Part shown: piece by piece, positions 34,570 through 43,724 of the stretch
How positions within the stretch are numbered: position 1 is the first letter of the stretch
Layout of the letters: each line of letters begins with the position of its first letter
NCBI RefSeq assembly: GCF_023156235.1
Contig: NZ_JAKZAI010000005.1
Location: 124,001-188,000, forward strand
DNA: 64,000 nt
Direction of reading: 5' to 3'
Origin: Marinobacter goseongensis
GTDB taxonomy: Bacteria; Pseudomonadota; Gammaproteobacteria; Pseudomonadales; Oleiphilaceae
Made by a program: the position numbers and the translations under genes
Notes under the pieces: generated by a model
Told to the model about the DNA's origin: nothing
What the model saw: the letters and a program-made list of their open reading frames with translations, nothing else
The model's database searches: none

Positions 34570-35307
34570 ATGAAAGACGCACCCATGGATAGCGGCCCCT
34601 CGCCCACTGCGGCGGGCCGGCTGAAACAATCGGTTCAGAGAGCCATTATGGATTTTCAGGTTCCCAACACCCTCGCGGAACAGATCGCGAATTACCTTGC
34701 CGAGCGCATCATGACGGGCCGGATCCGGCCTGGTGAACGCATTCATGAGGCCACCACGGCCACGGAGCTGAAGGTGAGCCGCGCTTCCGTCAAGGAGGCG
34801 CTTTACACCCTGGAGCGGTGGCACCTGGTTGAAATCACTCCACGCAAGGGCGCGTCGGCCTCCAAGCTGGACCAGGCCCACGCCTCGGAGCTGTACGACG
34901 TCTACATGCACTTGCTGATGATGCTCGCGGCGCGGGTCAGCGAGCGCTGGCAAGAGAAGGACAAGCAGCCGATGATGGATGTCGCCCGCAACGTGATCGA
35001 GCAGATGAACGAGCCCACTGCCAACGTCACTGCCATTGTTGAAGCCAGCTTTGAAGTGATGGAGGTGTGCTGCGAGGTGGTAGGCAACCCGTATCTCACC
35101 GAGGCCCTGTCCAATTTCAAGCCGGCGGTCAGCCGCGCCTACTACCTGAGCGCTGAGCGCTACCGCCAGGGCCTGGACCAGACCAGTCAGTTCTTTACCC
35201 AGCTGCCCCAAGCTGTTCTGGCGCGGGACGCGGATCGGGCCCAGGCTCTGATCCGGGAATTTGCCGAACATCAGAAAGCCCTGATTCTGCAAGCTCTGGC
35301 CTCCTGA
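34570..35307 (+). CDS. GntR-family regulator divergent from alkB
   Basis: A 245-residue FadR-like regulator. The HTH spans about residues 30-95 (TLAEQIANYLAERIMTGRIRPGERIHEATTATELKVSRASVKEALYTLERWHLVEITPRKGA) and an FCD-type helical domain follows. Its place next to alkB suggests control of alkane oxidation in response to an alkane-derived fatty acid or acyl-CoA; the ligand is not known from sequence. The ATG at 34570 lacks a strong ribosome-binding site, and the ATG at 34585 is an alternative. Confidence 0.85.
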   Translation: MKDAPMDSGPSPTAAGRLKQSVQRAIMDFQVPNTLAEQIANYLAERIMTGRIRPGERIHEATTATELKVSRASVKEALYTLERWHLVEITPRKGASASKLDQAHASELYDVYMHLLMMLAARVSERWQEKDKQPMMDVARNVIEQMNEPTANVTAIVEASFEVMEVCCEVVGNPYLTEALSNFKPAVSRAYYLSAERYRQGLDQTSQFFTQLPQAVLARDADRAQALIREFAEHQKALILQALAS

Positions 35308-35489
35308 CACCGGATTCAGGCAGGCCAGACCATGTTGTGACTCAGCTCACAGACCTTCTCCACATTCCCGCTTATCGTAACAACGTGTAACCAGACCACA
35401 TGGATGCTGCACCGGTTCTGCTGTCCCCTGCGGCCATAAAACAATAAACAGGCCGGCGCCTGGCCGGCCCAGATGATTCCGGGGCCACC

Positions 35490-36524
35490 ATGACCAACGA
35501 ACTCCCCCGCTCTGCCAAACGATGCACCCGCTGCCAACCGCGCTTATGGCCCGTGGCCGCCGCTGCCGTAATGGTATCTTTACCCGTCAGTGCGGATTTC
35601 CGCCCTCTGGATGACCGCGATATGGGGCACATCACCGGTCAGGCCGGGGTCACCATTGAGCTGGAAACCAAGCTGGATATCGGCAGGCTGAGCTGGCGTG
35701 ACGAGGGCACGCTGAGCGTGAATGACTTGAGCCTGTCCGGCCACGACGGTTCGGTACTGGACAATCTGCAGATCACACTGGATATCGCCGGCGAGGGTGA
35801 AGTGCTGGAGCATGGCTTCTCGGAGATCGCCCGCCGAGCCAACGCCGGTGTGCTGGACGCAAGCGACCCGGACATAGCCGATGCCCTGGCCCGCTATTCC
35901 GTGGCCGGTGAATTTGGCAAGCAGTTCAACAGCGGCGACCTGGTGATCCACCTCGGGGCCGTCAACACCGGCGACCCCACCAGCCTTGACGATTACCTGA
36001 AGGCGATCGACTTCCAGCTGGAGGTGGGCAGCCTGCAGACCGAGGGCAGCGGTGGCAGCACCACGATGTTTTCGGACGTGCTTCTTAAAGGCTATGTGGG
36101 CCCCACGGACCTGGTCATCCGCAACGGGGGCGACGCCACCCGAACCCTCTCCAACGGCACGGTGGTGTCAGGTTCTGAGTTACAGCTGGATACCCACTTC
36201 GAAGTTGCCGACGGCAGCCTGAACTGGGATGTGGCCGACCTGATTTTCATCTTCAACTTCGCGGCAGTTGGCATTGAAGGGCTGCAGATTCATAACCGCC
36301 GCGGCGACGATACCCTGGGGCATTTCGGCATGGCCCACGCCACCGCCAGACTCTCCCGAGGCACCAGCGCCGTCTCCGGCAAGGAAGGCCTGTCGATCCA
36401 TAACGTGGAGTTCCGCGCCGACATCGATATGCCGGTGTTCCGCATTGGTCCCGAAAGTATCGGCAGTGTGTCGTTCACCGACTTCGCCATCACCGACACC
36501 ACCCTGATGGTCTATGGCCACTAG
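35490..36524 (+). CDS. Secreted DUF6160-like protein
   Basis: A 344-residue protein with an extended signal peptide (cut around residue 36, after LPVSA). The mature part starts FRPLDDRDMGHITGQAGVTIELETKLDIGRLSW, the hallmark of the DUF6160-type surface proteins seen in hydrocarbon-degrading marine bacteria. The rest is a repetitive beta-rich sequence without cysteines, typical of a beta-helix or barrel. Function is unknown. A perfect GC-rich hairpin (35451-35469) stands in its leader. Confidence 0.65.
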   Translation: MTNELPRSAKRCTRCQPRLWPVAAAAVMVSLPVSADFRPLDDRDMGHITGQAGVTIELETKLDIGRLSWRDEGTLSVNDLSLSGHDGSVLDNLQITLDIAGEGEVLEHGFSEIARRANAGVLDASDPDIADALARYSVAGEFGKQFNSGDLVIHLGAVNTGDPTSLDDYLKAIDFQLEVGSLQTEGSGGSTTMFSDVLLKGYVGPTDLVIRNGGDATRTLSNGTVVSGSELQLDTHFEVADGSLNWDVADLIFIFNFAAVGIEGLQIHNRRGDDTLGHFGMAHATARLSRGTSAVSGKEGLSIHNVEFRADIDMPVFRIGPESIGSVSFTDFAITDTTLMVYGH

Positions 36525-36561
36525 CGCAACACTGGACAGCGGCCTTACCTCTGCCTGTAAA

Positions 36562-36586
36562 CTGCCCGTCTCTCACTGACGGGCAG
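36562..36586 (+). promoter_or_regulatory. Perfect hairpin just before the flippase-like gene
   Basis: CTGCCCGTC-N7-GACGGGCAG, a 9-bp perfect stem ending three bases before the ATG at 36590. It covers the ribosome-binding region, so it could limit translation of the downstream gene or mark the 3' end of the upstream transcript. No T-run follows. Confidence 0.5.
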
Positions 36587-36589
36587 GCC

Positions 36590-37657
36590 ATGACGGATTC
36601 CACCGACCTTACATACTCGAAAAAGACATCCTGGCGGCGGCTCACCCTGTTCAGCCTGATGTTCATCATCCTGACCGGCATCGGGCTGTACGCCGTGTAC
36701 GACCGGTTCGCCGGGCGAAGCCTGACCTTCGACAGCCGTCTGATCAACCCGGCCACGGTAACAGCGGTGATCGCGTTACTACTGGTCTACTTCAGCGCCG
36801 ACGGCCTACGCCTGCACTTCACCCTGCGGGCACTCGGGCACCGGCTCCCCCTGCCCGCAATTTTCCGCCTGGTGTTCATTAACCTGTTTTTCTCCAACGT
36901 CACACCCATGGCCACCGGCGGCGGTTTCGCGCAGATCTGGTACCTGCATCATCATGGCGTGCCCGTGGGGCGGGCAACCGCAGCCACCACCATCCGAACG
37001 GTGCTGGCGGTGGTGTTCATATTCTCGCTCACCCCGGTGTTCCTGCTGACGCTGGACGCGTTCAACGGCCGCTCACTGGGCGGAAACCTCGGTGTCGCCC
37101 TGGCGGTTATCATCGCGCTCTACCTGGGATTTTTCGCGGTGTTGCTGTTCCGCACCCGCTGGCTCATCGGCCCACTCAGCGGGTTGCTGGGCATGCTGCA
37201 TCGCGCCCACCTGATTGGGGAAAACCGCCACCGACGCTGGCAGTTCAAGGCGCGCCGCGAGATGCTGCGTTTCACCAAAAGCTTCAGTGACTACCTGCGA
37301 GGTCGGCCGCTGTTTGTCTGGTTGTCGGTGGTTTTTACGGCGGTGTTCCTGCTGAGCCTGTTCAGCTTTCCGGCACTGCTGATGGTCAGTCTGGGATACG
37401 AGGTGGACTATCTGGTGTCACTGGGCTTACTGGTAGTCACCACCTTTATTATGTACTTCTCACCCACCCCCGGTGCGTCGGGCATCTCAGAGGGTGTGTT
37501 CGGCAGCTTTTTCCGCGATATTCTTTCGGGTAACCACCTGATTCTGGTCATTGTCAGCTGGCGGCTACTGACCATCTATCTGGGCATGCTCATTGGCCTC
37601 GTGGTGCTTCAAAGGGAGCTGCTCAGACAGCGCAGACATGTGAGAGGAACGGAATGA
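36590..37657 (+). CDS. Flippase-like membrane protein (LPG synthase TM-domain family)
   Basis: A 355-residue membrane protein with about eight helices, of the UPF0104/lysylphosphatidylglycerol-synthase transmembrane family. The family signature FSNVTPMATGGGFAQIWYLHHHGV is at about residues 100-124, and FSPTPGASGISEGVFGSFF closes the membrane part. It has no catalytic aminoacyl-transferase domain. Its gene overlaps the next one by four bases (ATGA). Such proteins often accompany glycosyltransferases and are thought to move lipid substrates; the pairing here suggests glycolipid synthesis or export. Confidence 0.85.
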   Translation: MTDSTDLTYSKKTSWRRLTLFSLMFIILTGIGLYAVYDRFAGRSLTFDSRLINPATVTAVIALLLVYFSADGLRLHFTLRALGHRLPLPAIFRLVFINLFFSNVTPMATGGGFAQIWYLHHHGVPVGRATAATTIRTVLAVVFIFSLTPVFLLTLDAFNGRSLGGNLGVALAVIIALYLGFFAVLLFRTRWLIGPLSGLLGMLHRAHLIGENRHRRWQFKARREMLRFTKSFSDYLRGRPLFVWLSVVFTAVFLLSLFSFPALLMVSLGYEVDYLVSLGLLVVTTFIMYFSPTPGASGISEGVFGSFFRDILSGNHLILVIVSWRLLTIYLGMLIGLVVLQRELLRQRRHVRGTE

Positions 37658-39894
37658 TCCTGCGTAATCCGCTGAAATGGTTGTTTTACGTTTGCCTGCT
37701 GATTGTCATCCTGCTGGTGGGCTACAAGATCTATCTGAATGTTTTCACCGAGGATTTCGCCGGTATTCATACCGATCAGGTGGAACGGATCGAACAGTTG
37801 GTAACACCGGGGCAACCGTTCAGCTTTGCGGTGGTCGGCAACATCAATAACTCCGTGGGGGTATTCGAGGAGCGCATGATTCCCCTGCTCAATGATGCCG
37901 GCGTCGACTTCATGGTGTCTGCCGGCAATGCTGTCAGCGGTGGCGGGGAAGACAAGTACCGGGCCCTGCACGGCACCCTCAGCCACCTCGAAATGCCCTA
38001 CCTGCTGACCTTCGGCGCCCATGAGTACGAGGATTTCGGCAGCTTCCGCTTCTACGATCATTACGGCCCGCACTTTTTCAGCGTCATCGCCGGGGATGCC
38101 CGGCTGATCTTCCTCGACAGCACCGGCAAAACCCCCTGGCAATGGCAGATGCGCTGGCTGGATGATCTGCTGAGCCAGGGCACCTCCCGGGCGCGCCTCG
38201 TATTTATTGGCCATCCGCCGTTCAAGCCCGCAAGCAGCCTGCCCTTTGACCGCGACGAGGATTACCTGAGCCCGCCGGAATTTCGCGAAGCCTTGCTGGA
38301 CATGGCTGACAGACACCAGATTGACCGGGTGTTCTCCGCCAATCTGTCGGCATTCGCTGAAACCGGGCGGGGTAACACCGGATACATTGCCACCGGGGGT
38401 GCGGGCGGGCTGGTGCTGAACGACGACACCAGCTTCTACCACTACGTGCGGGTGGACGTTGATGCAGACGGCCAGGTCAGCCACACCCTGCAGCGGGTGG
38501 AGGTGGGGCAGGATCCGATTCTCAAACGACTGGAAAGCCTGTGGTTCTTTATTTATTCGTTGTTCTACACCGGCTATCTCAACTTCCTGCTGATTGTTGC
38601 GGTGTTTATAGCGGTCACCATCAAGCTGTACGGCGCCATCTTTGTCGGCAAGGACTACTACCCGGACTATGATCTGGACCCCGCGCCCTGGCTGGGCAAG
38701 CCGCTGCGGGTGGCCATGTTCACCAACAACTACCTGCCGTTTATCGGCGGCGTCCCCATCTCCATCGACCGGCTTCGGCGTGGACTGGAACAACTGGGTG
38801 ACGCCCTGCTGATCGTCGCGCCACGATACCGTGGCGAACCCCATGGCGAAACCGGGGTGCTGCGGGTGCCTTCCCTGCTGGCCATGGGTGAAAAACGGGA
38901 ATTCCGGCTGGCGAACATCTTCCTCGCCCGCATTCGCAAGCAGGTGCGCCGGTTCCGCCCGGATGTCATCCATTTACACCATCCGATCTGGCTGGGTTCA
39001 TTGGGCCTGTTTATGGCGCGGCGGCTGGGTATACCGGCCATCTACACTTACCACACCCGGCTGGAGCACTACGCCCACTTTGTGCCGCTGCCGGGGATGC
39101 TGTTCCGCAACCTTATTTCCCACGCGCTGATCAGGCGGTTCGCCAACAAATGTGACGGCGTGATCGTGCCCACCTACTCCACCGAAGAATATCTGCGCAT
39201 GATCGGGGTGAAAGCCCCGACCTATGTTCAGCCCACCGGGATCGAGTATCAGCGTTTCCAGGAGGTTGACCCCGCCGAGGTCAGCGATCTTCGCAAGCGG
39301 CTGGGGCTGGGCAGGGAAAAGATCTTCATCAGCGTGTCGCGGCTGTCGAACGAGAAGAACATTGATTTCATGATCGAGGCCATCAGCGCGTTACGCCGGG
39401 AAACCCGGGTGCCGTTCCGTTTCCTGATGATTGGCGACGGGCACCAGCGGGACCGCCTGCAAGGCAAAATTGAACAACTGGATCTCGCCGGCCACGTAAC
39501 GCTGGTCGGTGCGGTACCACCCGAGGCGATGGCCACCTGGTACAAGCTGGGGGATGCGTTCCTGTTTGCGTCGAAATCGGAAACCCAGGGCATGGTTATT
39601 CTCGAGGCCATGGCCGCCGGACTGCCCGTGGTGGCGGTGCGCTCCAGCGGTATCGAGGATGTGGTTCGCCACGGGTTAAATGGCTTCAAGACCCCGGAAA
39701 AACAGGATCAATGGCGTGCCTGCGTCAGACAGCTGCTGGAAGATGACGACCTCCGCGCTGAGTTGGCCACCCAGGCGCTGGCCTTTGCCGAAGACTTTTC
39801 AGTAGAACGTTTCGCTGACGACGTGCGGCATATTTACGCCACCACGCTGGCGCTGGTGGACAAGAAACGGAAGCGCCGTCGCTCCGGAACCTGA
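37654..39894 (+). CDS. Fusion: membrane-anchored degenerate phosphoesterase plus family-4 glycosyltransferase
   Basis: A 746-residue protein. An N-terminal membrane helix (about 8-29) leads to a calcineurin-like fold (about 45-295), then a second helix (about 300-330), then a GT4 glycosyltransferase (about 350-735). The GT half has FTNNYLPFIGGVPISIDRLRRGL, HLHHPIWLG and the donor-binding SKSETQGMVILEAMAAGLPVVA. In the phosphoesterase half the metal ligands are lost: GNINN for GDxH, SAGNAV for GD, GAHE for GNHE and SANLSAF for GHxH, with only GHPP kept. The half is probably a non-catalytic sensor or scaffold. It is coupled to the flippase-like gene. Confidence 0.87.
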   Translation: MILRNPLKWLFYVCLLIVILLVGYKIYLNVFTEDFAGIHTDQVERIEQLVTPGQPFSFAVVGNINNSVGVFEERMIPLLNDAGVDFMVSAGNAVSGGGEDKYRALHGTLSHLEMPYLLTFGAHEYEDFGSFRFYDHYGPHFFSVIAGDARLIFLDSTGKTPWQWQMRWLDDLLSQGTSRARLVFIGHPPFKPASSLPFDRDEDYLSPPEFREALLDMADRHQIDRVFSANLSAFAETGRGNTGYIATGGAGGLVLNDDTSFYHYVRVDVDADGQVSHTLQRVEVGQDPILKRLESLWFFIYSLFYTGYLNFLLIVAVFIAVTIKLYGAIFVGKDYYPDYDLDPAPWLGKPLRVAMFTNNYLPFIGGVPISIDRLRRGLEQLGDALLIVAPRYRGEPHGETGVLRVPSLLAMGEKREFRLANIFLARIRKQVRRFRPDVIHLHHPIWLGSLGLFMARRLGIPAIYTYHTRLEHYAHFVPLPGMLFRNLISHALIRRFANKCDGVIVPTYSTEEYLRMIGVKAPTYVQPTGIEYQRFQEVDPAEVSDLRKRLGLGREKIFISVSRLSNEKNIDFMIEAISALRRETRVPFRFLMIGDGHQRDRLQGKIEQLDLAGHVTLVGAVPPEAMATWYKLGDAFLFASKSETQGMVILEAMAAGLPVVAVRSSGIEDVVRHGLNGFKTPEKQDQWRACVRQLLEDDDLRAELATQALAFAEDFSVERFADDVRHIYATTLALVDKKRKRRRSGT

Positions 39895-39976
39895 CGCGGC
39901 GATTTCGCCGGCGGCGCTGATCGGTTTACACTGGAAACACGTATTTTCTGTGTATATTCACGACCGGAGAGACAGC

Positions 39977-40924
39977 GTGAGCGGCATCCCCGTTGGAATC
40001 AGCACCTGCTTGTTGGGCAAGGAAGTTCGCCATGATGGCGGGCATAAGCATTCCCATTACTGCACCCAGGTGCTTTCCAGACATTTCGAATTCCGCGCCA
40101 TCTGCCCCGAGCTCGAGGCCGGGCTGGGCGTGCCCCGGCCCGCGATTCACCTGCGCGAGCACGACAACGGGCTGCGGTTGATTGAAACCCGGGGCACCGC
40201 CGACCATACCCCCGCCATGCAGACGTTCATTGACCGGATCCTGCCGGAGCTGGCTGACCTTCGTGGCTATATTCTGATGGCCAAGTCGCCCAGCTGTGGC
40301 ATGGCGCGTATCAAGGTGCACAATGAGGAAGGCCGGGTTACCCGCCGGGATGGCAGGGGCATGTTCGCAGACGCGTTAATTCGCGCCTACCCACTCATGC
40401 CGGTGGAGGAAGAGGGCCGCCTGAACGACGACAAGCTGCGGGAAAATTTCATTGAGCGGGTGTTCGCCTACGACGACTGGATGCAGAACGTAGCGGGAGC
40501 CAACCTCTCGGCAAAAGCACTGATCGAGTTCCATACCCGCCACAAGTTTCAGCTGCTGGCCCATTCGGAACGGCTGTATCGCCAGCTCGGCCCGATGCTC
40601 AGCGATCTGAAATCCGAGCCCCTGGCGGATCTGGCGGATCGCTACATTCAGGGTTTTATGGAAGCCATGGGCCGCCGAGTCAGCCGTGGCTCCCACGTTA
40701 ACGCTATGCAGCACCTGATGGGCTATCTGCGGGATTCCATGGCGGACGAAGACCGCAAGGTGATGATCGAGCAGATTGAGGCTTACCATCGCGGCGAGGT
40801 GCCCTTAGTGGTCCCGATGACCCTGCTGCGCATGGCGCAGCGCCGGGAACCGGTGGACTATCTGAGCACTCAGCAATACCTGACGCCCTATCCCGATGAA
40901 CTGGGACTGCGCAACCGGGTGTAA
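39977..40924 (+). CDS. DUF523 and DUF1722 (YbgA-type) fusion protein
   Basis: A 315-residue two-domain protein. The N-terminal DUF523 domain begins IPVGISTCLLGKEVRHDGGHKHSHY and contains ILMAKSPSCGMARIKV; its cysteines are likely functional. The C-terminal DUF1722 domain spans about residues 165-300 (ARTRHKFQLLAHSE-like segment HTRHKFQLLAHSERLYRQLG). The start is the GTG at 39977, which has GGAGAG six bases upstream; the ORF opens at 39950. These fusions occur near photolyase and redox genes elsewhere, and the function is not established. Confidence 0.88.
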   Translation: MSGIPVGISTCLLGKEVRHDGGHKHSHYCTQVLSRHFEFRAICPELEAGLGVPRPAIHLREHDNGLRLIETRGTADHTPAMQTFIDRILPELADLRGYILMAKSPSCGMARIKVHNEEGRVTRRDGRGMFADALIRAYPLMPVEEEGRLNDDKLRENFIERVFAYDDWMQNVAGANLSAKALIEFHTRHKFQLLAHSERLYRQLGPMLSDLKSEPLADLADRYIQGFMEAMGRRVSRGSHVNAMQHLMGYLRDSMADEDRKVMIEQIEAYHRGEVPLVVPMTLLRMAQRREPVDYLSTQQYLTPYPDELGLRNRV

Positions 40925-40941
40925 TGCCGCCTGGTCACGCC

Positions 40942-40968
40942 AAAAAAAACGGGCCCGCCCGGGCCCGT
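40942..40968 (-). terminator. Rho-independent terminator of the DUF481 gene
   Basis: On the minus strand an 8-bp perfect stem ACGGGCCC / GGGCCCGT with a four-base loop is followed by eight T. It begins 22 bases after the DUF481 stop. It may also slow plus-strand transcripts, but no T-run follows on that side. Confidence 0.9.
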
Positions 40969-40989
40969 TCTCGTGTTGGATGGCTGAGA

Positions 40990-41718
40990 TCAGAAGCCGT
41001 AAAGCACTGAGATCGAGGTTTCGGTGTCGGTGTCGTCGGAATCCGGCGGCGCGTCCGACACGTGCTTGACCCGGTAGGCCACTTTCATCGACAGATTGCC
41101 AACAATGCTGGCCTGTATCGAGGTTTCCGATTCGGTAATGACGTTGTTCTCGTCAAGGCCGATTTCGGAGCTCAACTTCTGGCGAAACAGAGACGTTTCG
41201 GAGAGACCGTAATCGAACTGGGCAGCCAGTCGCGCGATGGCCTCTTCCTCGTCCCGGTTTCCGTCCTCGTCCGGCTCCTCCAGCTTGTTGAACCGGTAAC
41301 CGAGACCGGCCGACAGGTCGAGGAACGTGCGGTCATTCCAGTTCAGGAAGCGGTTACCGTAACCGGCCGTGGCCGATGACTGGAAATCGTACCCGGAGAA
41401 CCGGTCGTCCTCGTAACCGCCCCGCAGGAACAGGTACTGGTGCTCATCAAACTTGTAGTTGGTCTCAAGCTCGGCGCGGTAACGCTCGGCGGTGGTTTCA
41501 TCCTCCGCTTCGGAATACACCGAACGGAAGTCACCACTGTTCCGCCACTCCGTCACTTCGTGAATCAGTCCAAGACGAGCATTCACGTTGGTTTCCTCGG
41601 TGTTGCCGGTGGTCTTCAACACACCCAGCTCCGCCTCACCTTGCCAGTCTCTCGCGTCTGCGGCCGCCAGAGGCGACACCAGAATCGCGGCGATGGCCGT
41701 TGCCTGCTTCAGTCCCAT
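40990..41718 (-). CDS. DUF481 outer membrane protein
   Basis: A 242-residue secreted protein with a signal peptide ending near ADA (residue 21). The mature part begins WQGEAELGVLKTTGNTEETNVNARLGLIHE, the usual DUF481 (YdiY-like) start, and ends with an aromatic C-terminus (SISVLYGF) as expected for a beta-barrel. The alternating pattern predicts about twelve strands. Role unknown. Transcription ends at the terminator at 40942-40968. Confidence 0.88.
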   Translation of the reverse strand: MGLKQATAIAAILVSPLAAADARDWQGEAELGVLKTTGNTEETNVNARLGLIHEVTEWRNSGDFRSVYSEAEDETTAERYRAELETNYKFDEHQYLFLRGGYEDDRFSGYDFQSSATAGYGNRFLNWNDRTFLDLSAGLGYRFNKLEEPDEDGNRDEEEAIARLAAQFDYGLSETSLFRQKLSSEIGLDENNVITESETSIQASIVGNLSMKVAYRVKHVSDAPPDSDDTDTETSISVLYGF

Positions 41719-41730
41719 AGAATCTCCTTG

Positions 41731-42750
41731 TTACAAGTTTGCGGATTTTCCGGTCTGCTCGCCCGCCAGACTCTTCCGGGCCTGACGTTCCCGCTCCGCT
41801 CTCTTGCGGGCTTTGCGTTCAGCGATGATGCGGGCTGCTTCGCCGCCCACATGGGCTTCGCCGCGCTCTTCCGCCAATCGCATCTGCCTCTCCCGCTCGG
41901 CAAACCGTGCTTTCTGCTCTTCGGTCAGTGACTCGATGCACTGATGACAACTCACGCCCTGCTCGTATTCCAGGCGCTGCTTGTCGTCTTCGGTGATCGG
42001 CCGGCGGCAGGCGTGGCATTGGTCATAGCCGCCACGTTCCAGCCGGTGATTCACCGTCACACGATCATCAAACACGAAACATTCGCCCTGCCAGAGGCTC
42101 TGCTCCTCGGGCACCTCCTCCAGGTACTTGAGGATGCCACCGTGCAGGTGATACACCTCTTCGAACCCCTGCTCTTTCAGAAACGCCGTGGATTTCTCAC
42201 AGCGGATACCGCCGGTGCAGAACATGGCGACTTTCTTGTGTTTTGAGGGATCCAGATTGTCCTTCACATACTCGGGAAACTGTCGGAAGGTGTCAGTGGC
42301 CGGATTGACGGCGTTTTTGAACGTTCCGATCTCCACTTCGTACTGGTTGCGGGTATCTACCAGAATTACGTCAGGGTCCGAGATCAGATCATTCCAGTCT
42401 TCTGGCTGCACGTAGGTGCCAACGATGCGCCTGGGGTCGATCCCCTCGACACCCATGGTGACGATTTCTTTCTTGAGCTTCACTTTGGTGCGCTTGAACG
42501 GCTGGATATCCACGAAGGATTCCTTGTAATCAATGCCGTCGAAACGCTCATCGCTACCCAACCAGGCTTTGACGGCATCAATGCCGCCACGGCTGCCGGC
42601 GATGGTGCCGTTGATGCCCTCCCGCGCCAGCAGCAAAGTGCCGTGCACGTCCTGCCCAAGCAATACATCCAGCAACGGCTGGCGAAGGGCTTCGTAATCA
42701 TTCAGAACTGCGAACTTGTAAAGTGCGCAGACAACCACATCCTGACTCAT
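41731..42750 (-). CDS. trhO: tRNA uridine-34 hydroxylase (oxygen-dependent)
   Basis: A 339-residue rhodanese-domain protein of the TrhO/YceA family, which forms 5-hydroxyuridine at wobble position 34. The N-terminal domain has [13 protein letters not shown]; the rhodanese loop is [21 protein letters not shown] with the catalytic Cys. A C-terminal zinc-like cluster follows (CHACRRPI and CHQC). A basic Arg/Glu-rich tail from about residue 290 is longer than in E. coli. The DUF481 gene lies 12 bases downstream. Confidence 0.94.
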   Translation of the reverse strand: MSQDVVVCALYKFAVLNDYEALRQPLLDVLLGQDVHGTLLLAREGINGTIAGSRGGIDAVKAWLGSDERFDGIDYKESFVDIQPFKRTKVKLKKEIVTMGVEGIDPRRIVGTYVQPEDWNDLISDPDVILVDTRNQYEVEIGTFKNAVNPATDTFRQFPEYVKDNLDPSKHKKVAMFCTGGIRCEKSTAFLKEQGFEEVYHLHGGILKYLEEVPEEQSLWQGECFVFDDRVTVNHRLERGGYDQCHACRRPITEDDKQRLEYEQGVSCHQCIESLTEEQKARFAERERQMRLAEERGEAHVGGEAARIIAERKARKRAERERQARKSLAGEQTGKSANL

Positions 42751-42878
42751 GTTTCTCTCCTGCGGGCCGGACCGTAAATCCGGAGCATGGGGTAAAAAAA
42801 TCCCCCGTTGCCGGCGATCGCTGGATCGGAAGGCAGACAGGGGACGGAAATTCTAACTAACCGGGCATACCAATCAAG

Positions 42879-43613
42879 TTAATCCTGATTACCATTTGCC
42901 AATTCGCGCTCCACCACGGCAGACAACTGGCCCCAGCCCGGGCGGCTCAGGCGTATATTGTCGACCAGTACGGTGGGGGTGCTGGTCACCCGCATCTGCA
43001 TCGCAACCTGCAGGCTCTGCTCCACCGCTTCCCGGTGCAGTTCGGTTGTCATACAACGGCGGAAACGGCGCTCCTCAAGACCCAGGTCGTTGGCGTAGCG
43101 GGAAAAGGTGGTCAGGGGATCACCAGACCCGCTCCATTCGGTCTGCATGCCATACAGCTCGTCGTGCATCTGCCAATAGGCGCCCTGATCGCCGGCACAC
43201 CGGGCGGCCTGGGCCGCGGGCATCGCGTTCTGGTGCTGTTGCAGCGGCAGGTCAAAGTACACAAAGCGGACCTTCCCGGTGTCGACGTATTCCTCCTTCA
43301 GCCGTTGGCTGGCGTCCGAGAAGCGTCCGCAGGCAGGGCACTGGTAGTCGGCGAATTCGCGGACCACCACTGGCGCATCAGCGTCGCCGACGGAAATGCC
43401 ATAGCGATCCAGCGCTGCGGGGAAGGCGTCTGCACCGGGGGTGGCAACCGGAAGCTCGTCCGACGTTTTGTCCGGCGCCGCCGTCAGGAAGAACACCCCG
43501 ATGATGGCCGCGACGATCGCGAGGGCTGTTACGCCGAGCACCAGCGGTTTGCGGCTCTGGGGTTTTGCCGGTGATGGCTGGCCGGTTTCCTTGCGTCGTT
43601 TTGCTTCACCCAT
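42879..43613 (-). CDS. Membrane-anchored DsbA-like thiol-disulfide protein
   Basis: A 244-residue protein: a short basic cytoplasmic N-terminus (MGEAKRRKE, similar to SEC-C-type starts), one membrane helix (about 24-45), and a periplasmic DsbA-like thioredoxin fold. The redox motif is CPAC at residues 92-95 and the cis-Pro loop is TSTPTVL. It has two further cysteines, in ARCAGD and RRCMTTE, that could form a structural disulfide. The family (thioredoxin_4) includes BdbD-like oxidases and isomerases; direction is not predictable. Confidence 0.88.
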   Translation of the reverse strand: MGEAKRRKETGQPSPAKPQSRKPLVLGVTALAIVAAIIGVFFLTAAPDKTSDELPVATPGADAFPAALDRYGISVGDADAPVVVREFADYQCPACGRFSDASQRLKEEYVDTGKVRFVYFDLPLQQHQNAMPAAQAARCAGDQGAYWQMHDELYGMQTEWSGSGDPLTTFSRYANDLGLEERRFRRCMTTELHREAVEQSLQVAMQMRVTSTPTVLVDNIRLSRPGWGQLSAVVERELANGNQD

Positions 43614-43724
43614 ACGAACTCCTTGTTATTCGCTGCTGTGGTGTTTATTAGTTTTCAGGGGTTTGTGAGCACGCTAAGATCCTTTATATCCTACAAAAGT
43701 TCCAACAAAAATTAAGGAATACTC

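Noticed and set aside
35451..35469. GGCCGGC-GCCTG-GCCGGCC hairpin as terminator of the GntR gene
   Set aside because: The stem is perfect but no T-run follows on the plus strand, and it lies only 20 bases before the next gene.
37609..38973. Minus-strand frame of 454 residues
   Set aside because: Antisense to the phosphoesterase-glycosyltransferase fusion; no family features.
42780..42830. Terminator after the DsbA-like gene around the TTTTTTT run
   Set aside because: The T-run is present on the minus strand but no convincing stem precedes it.
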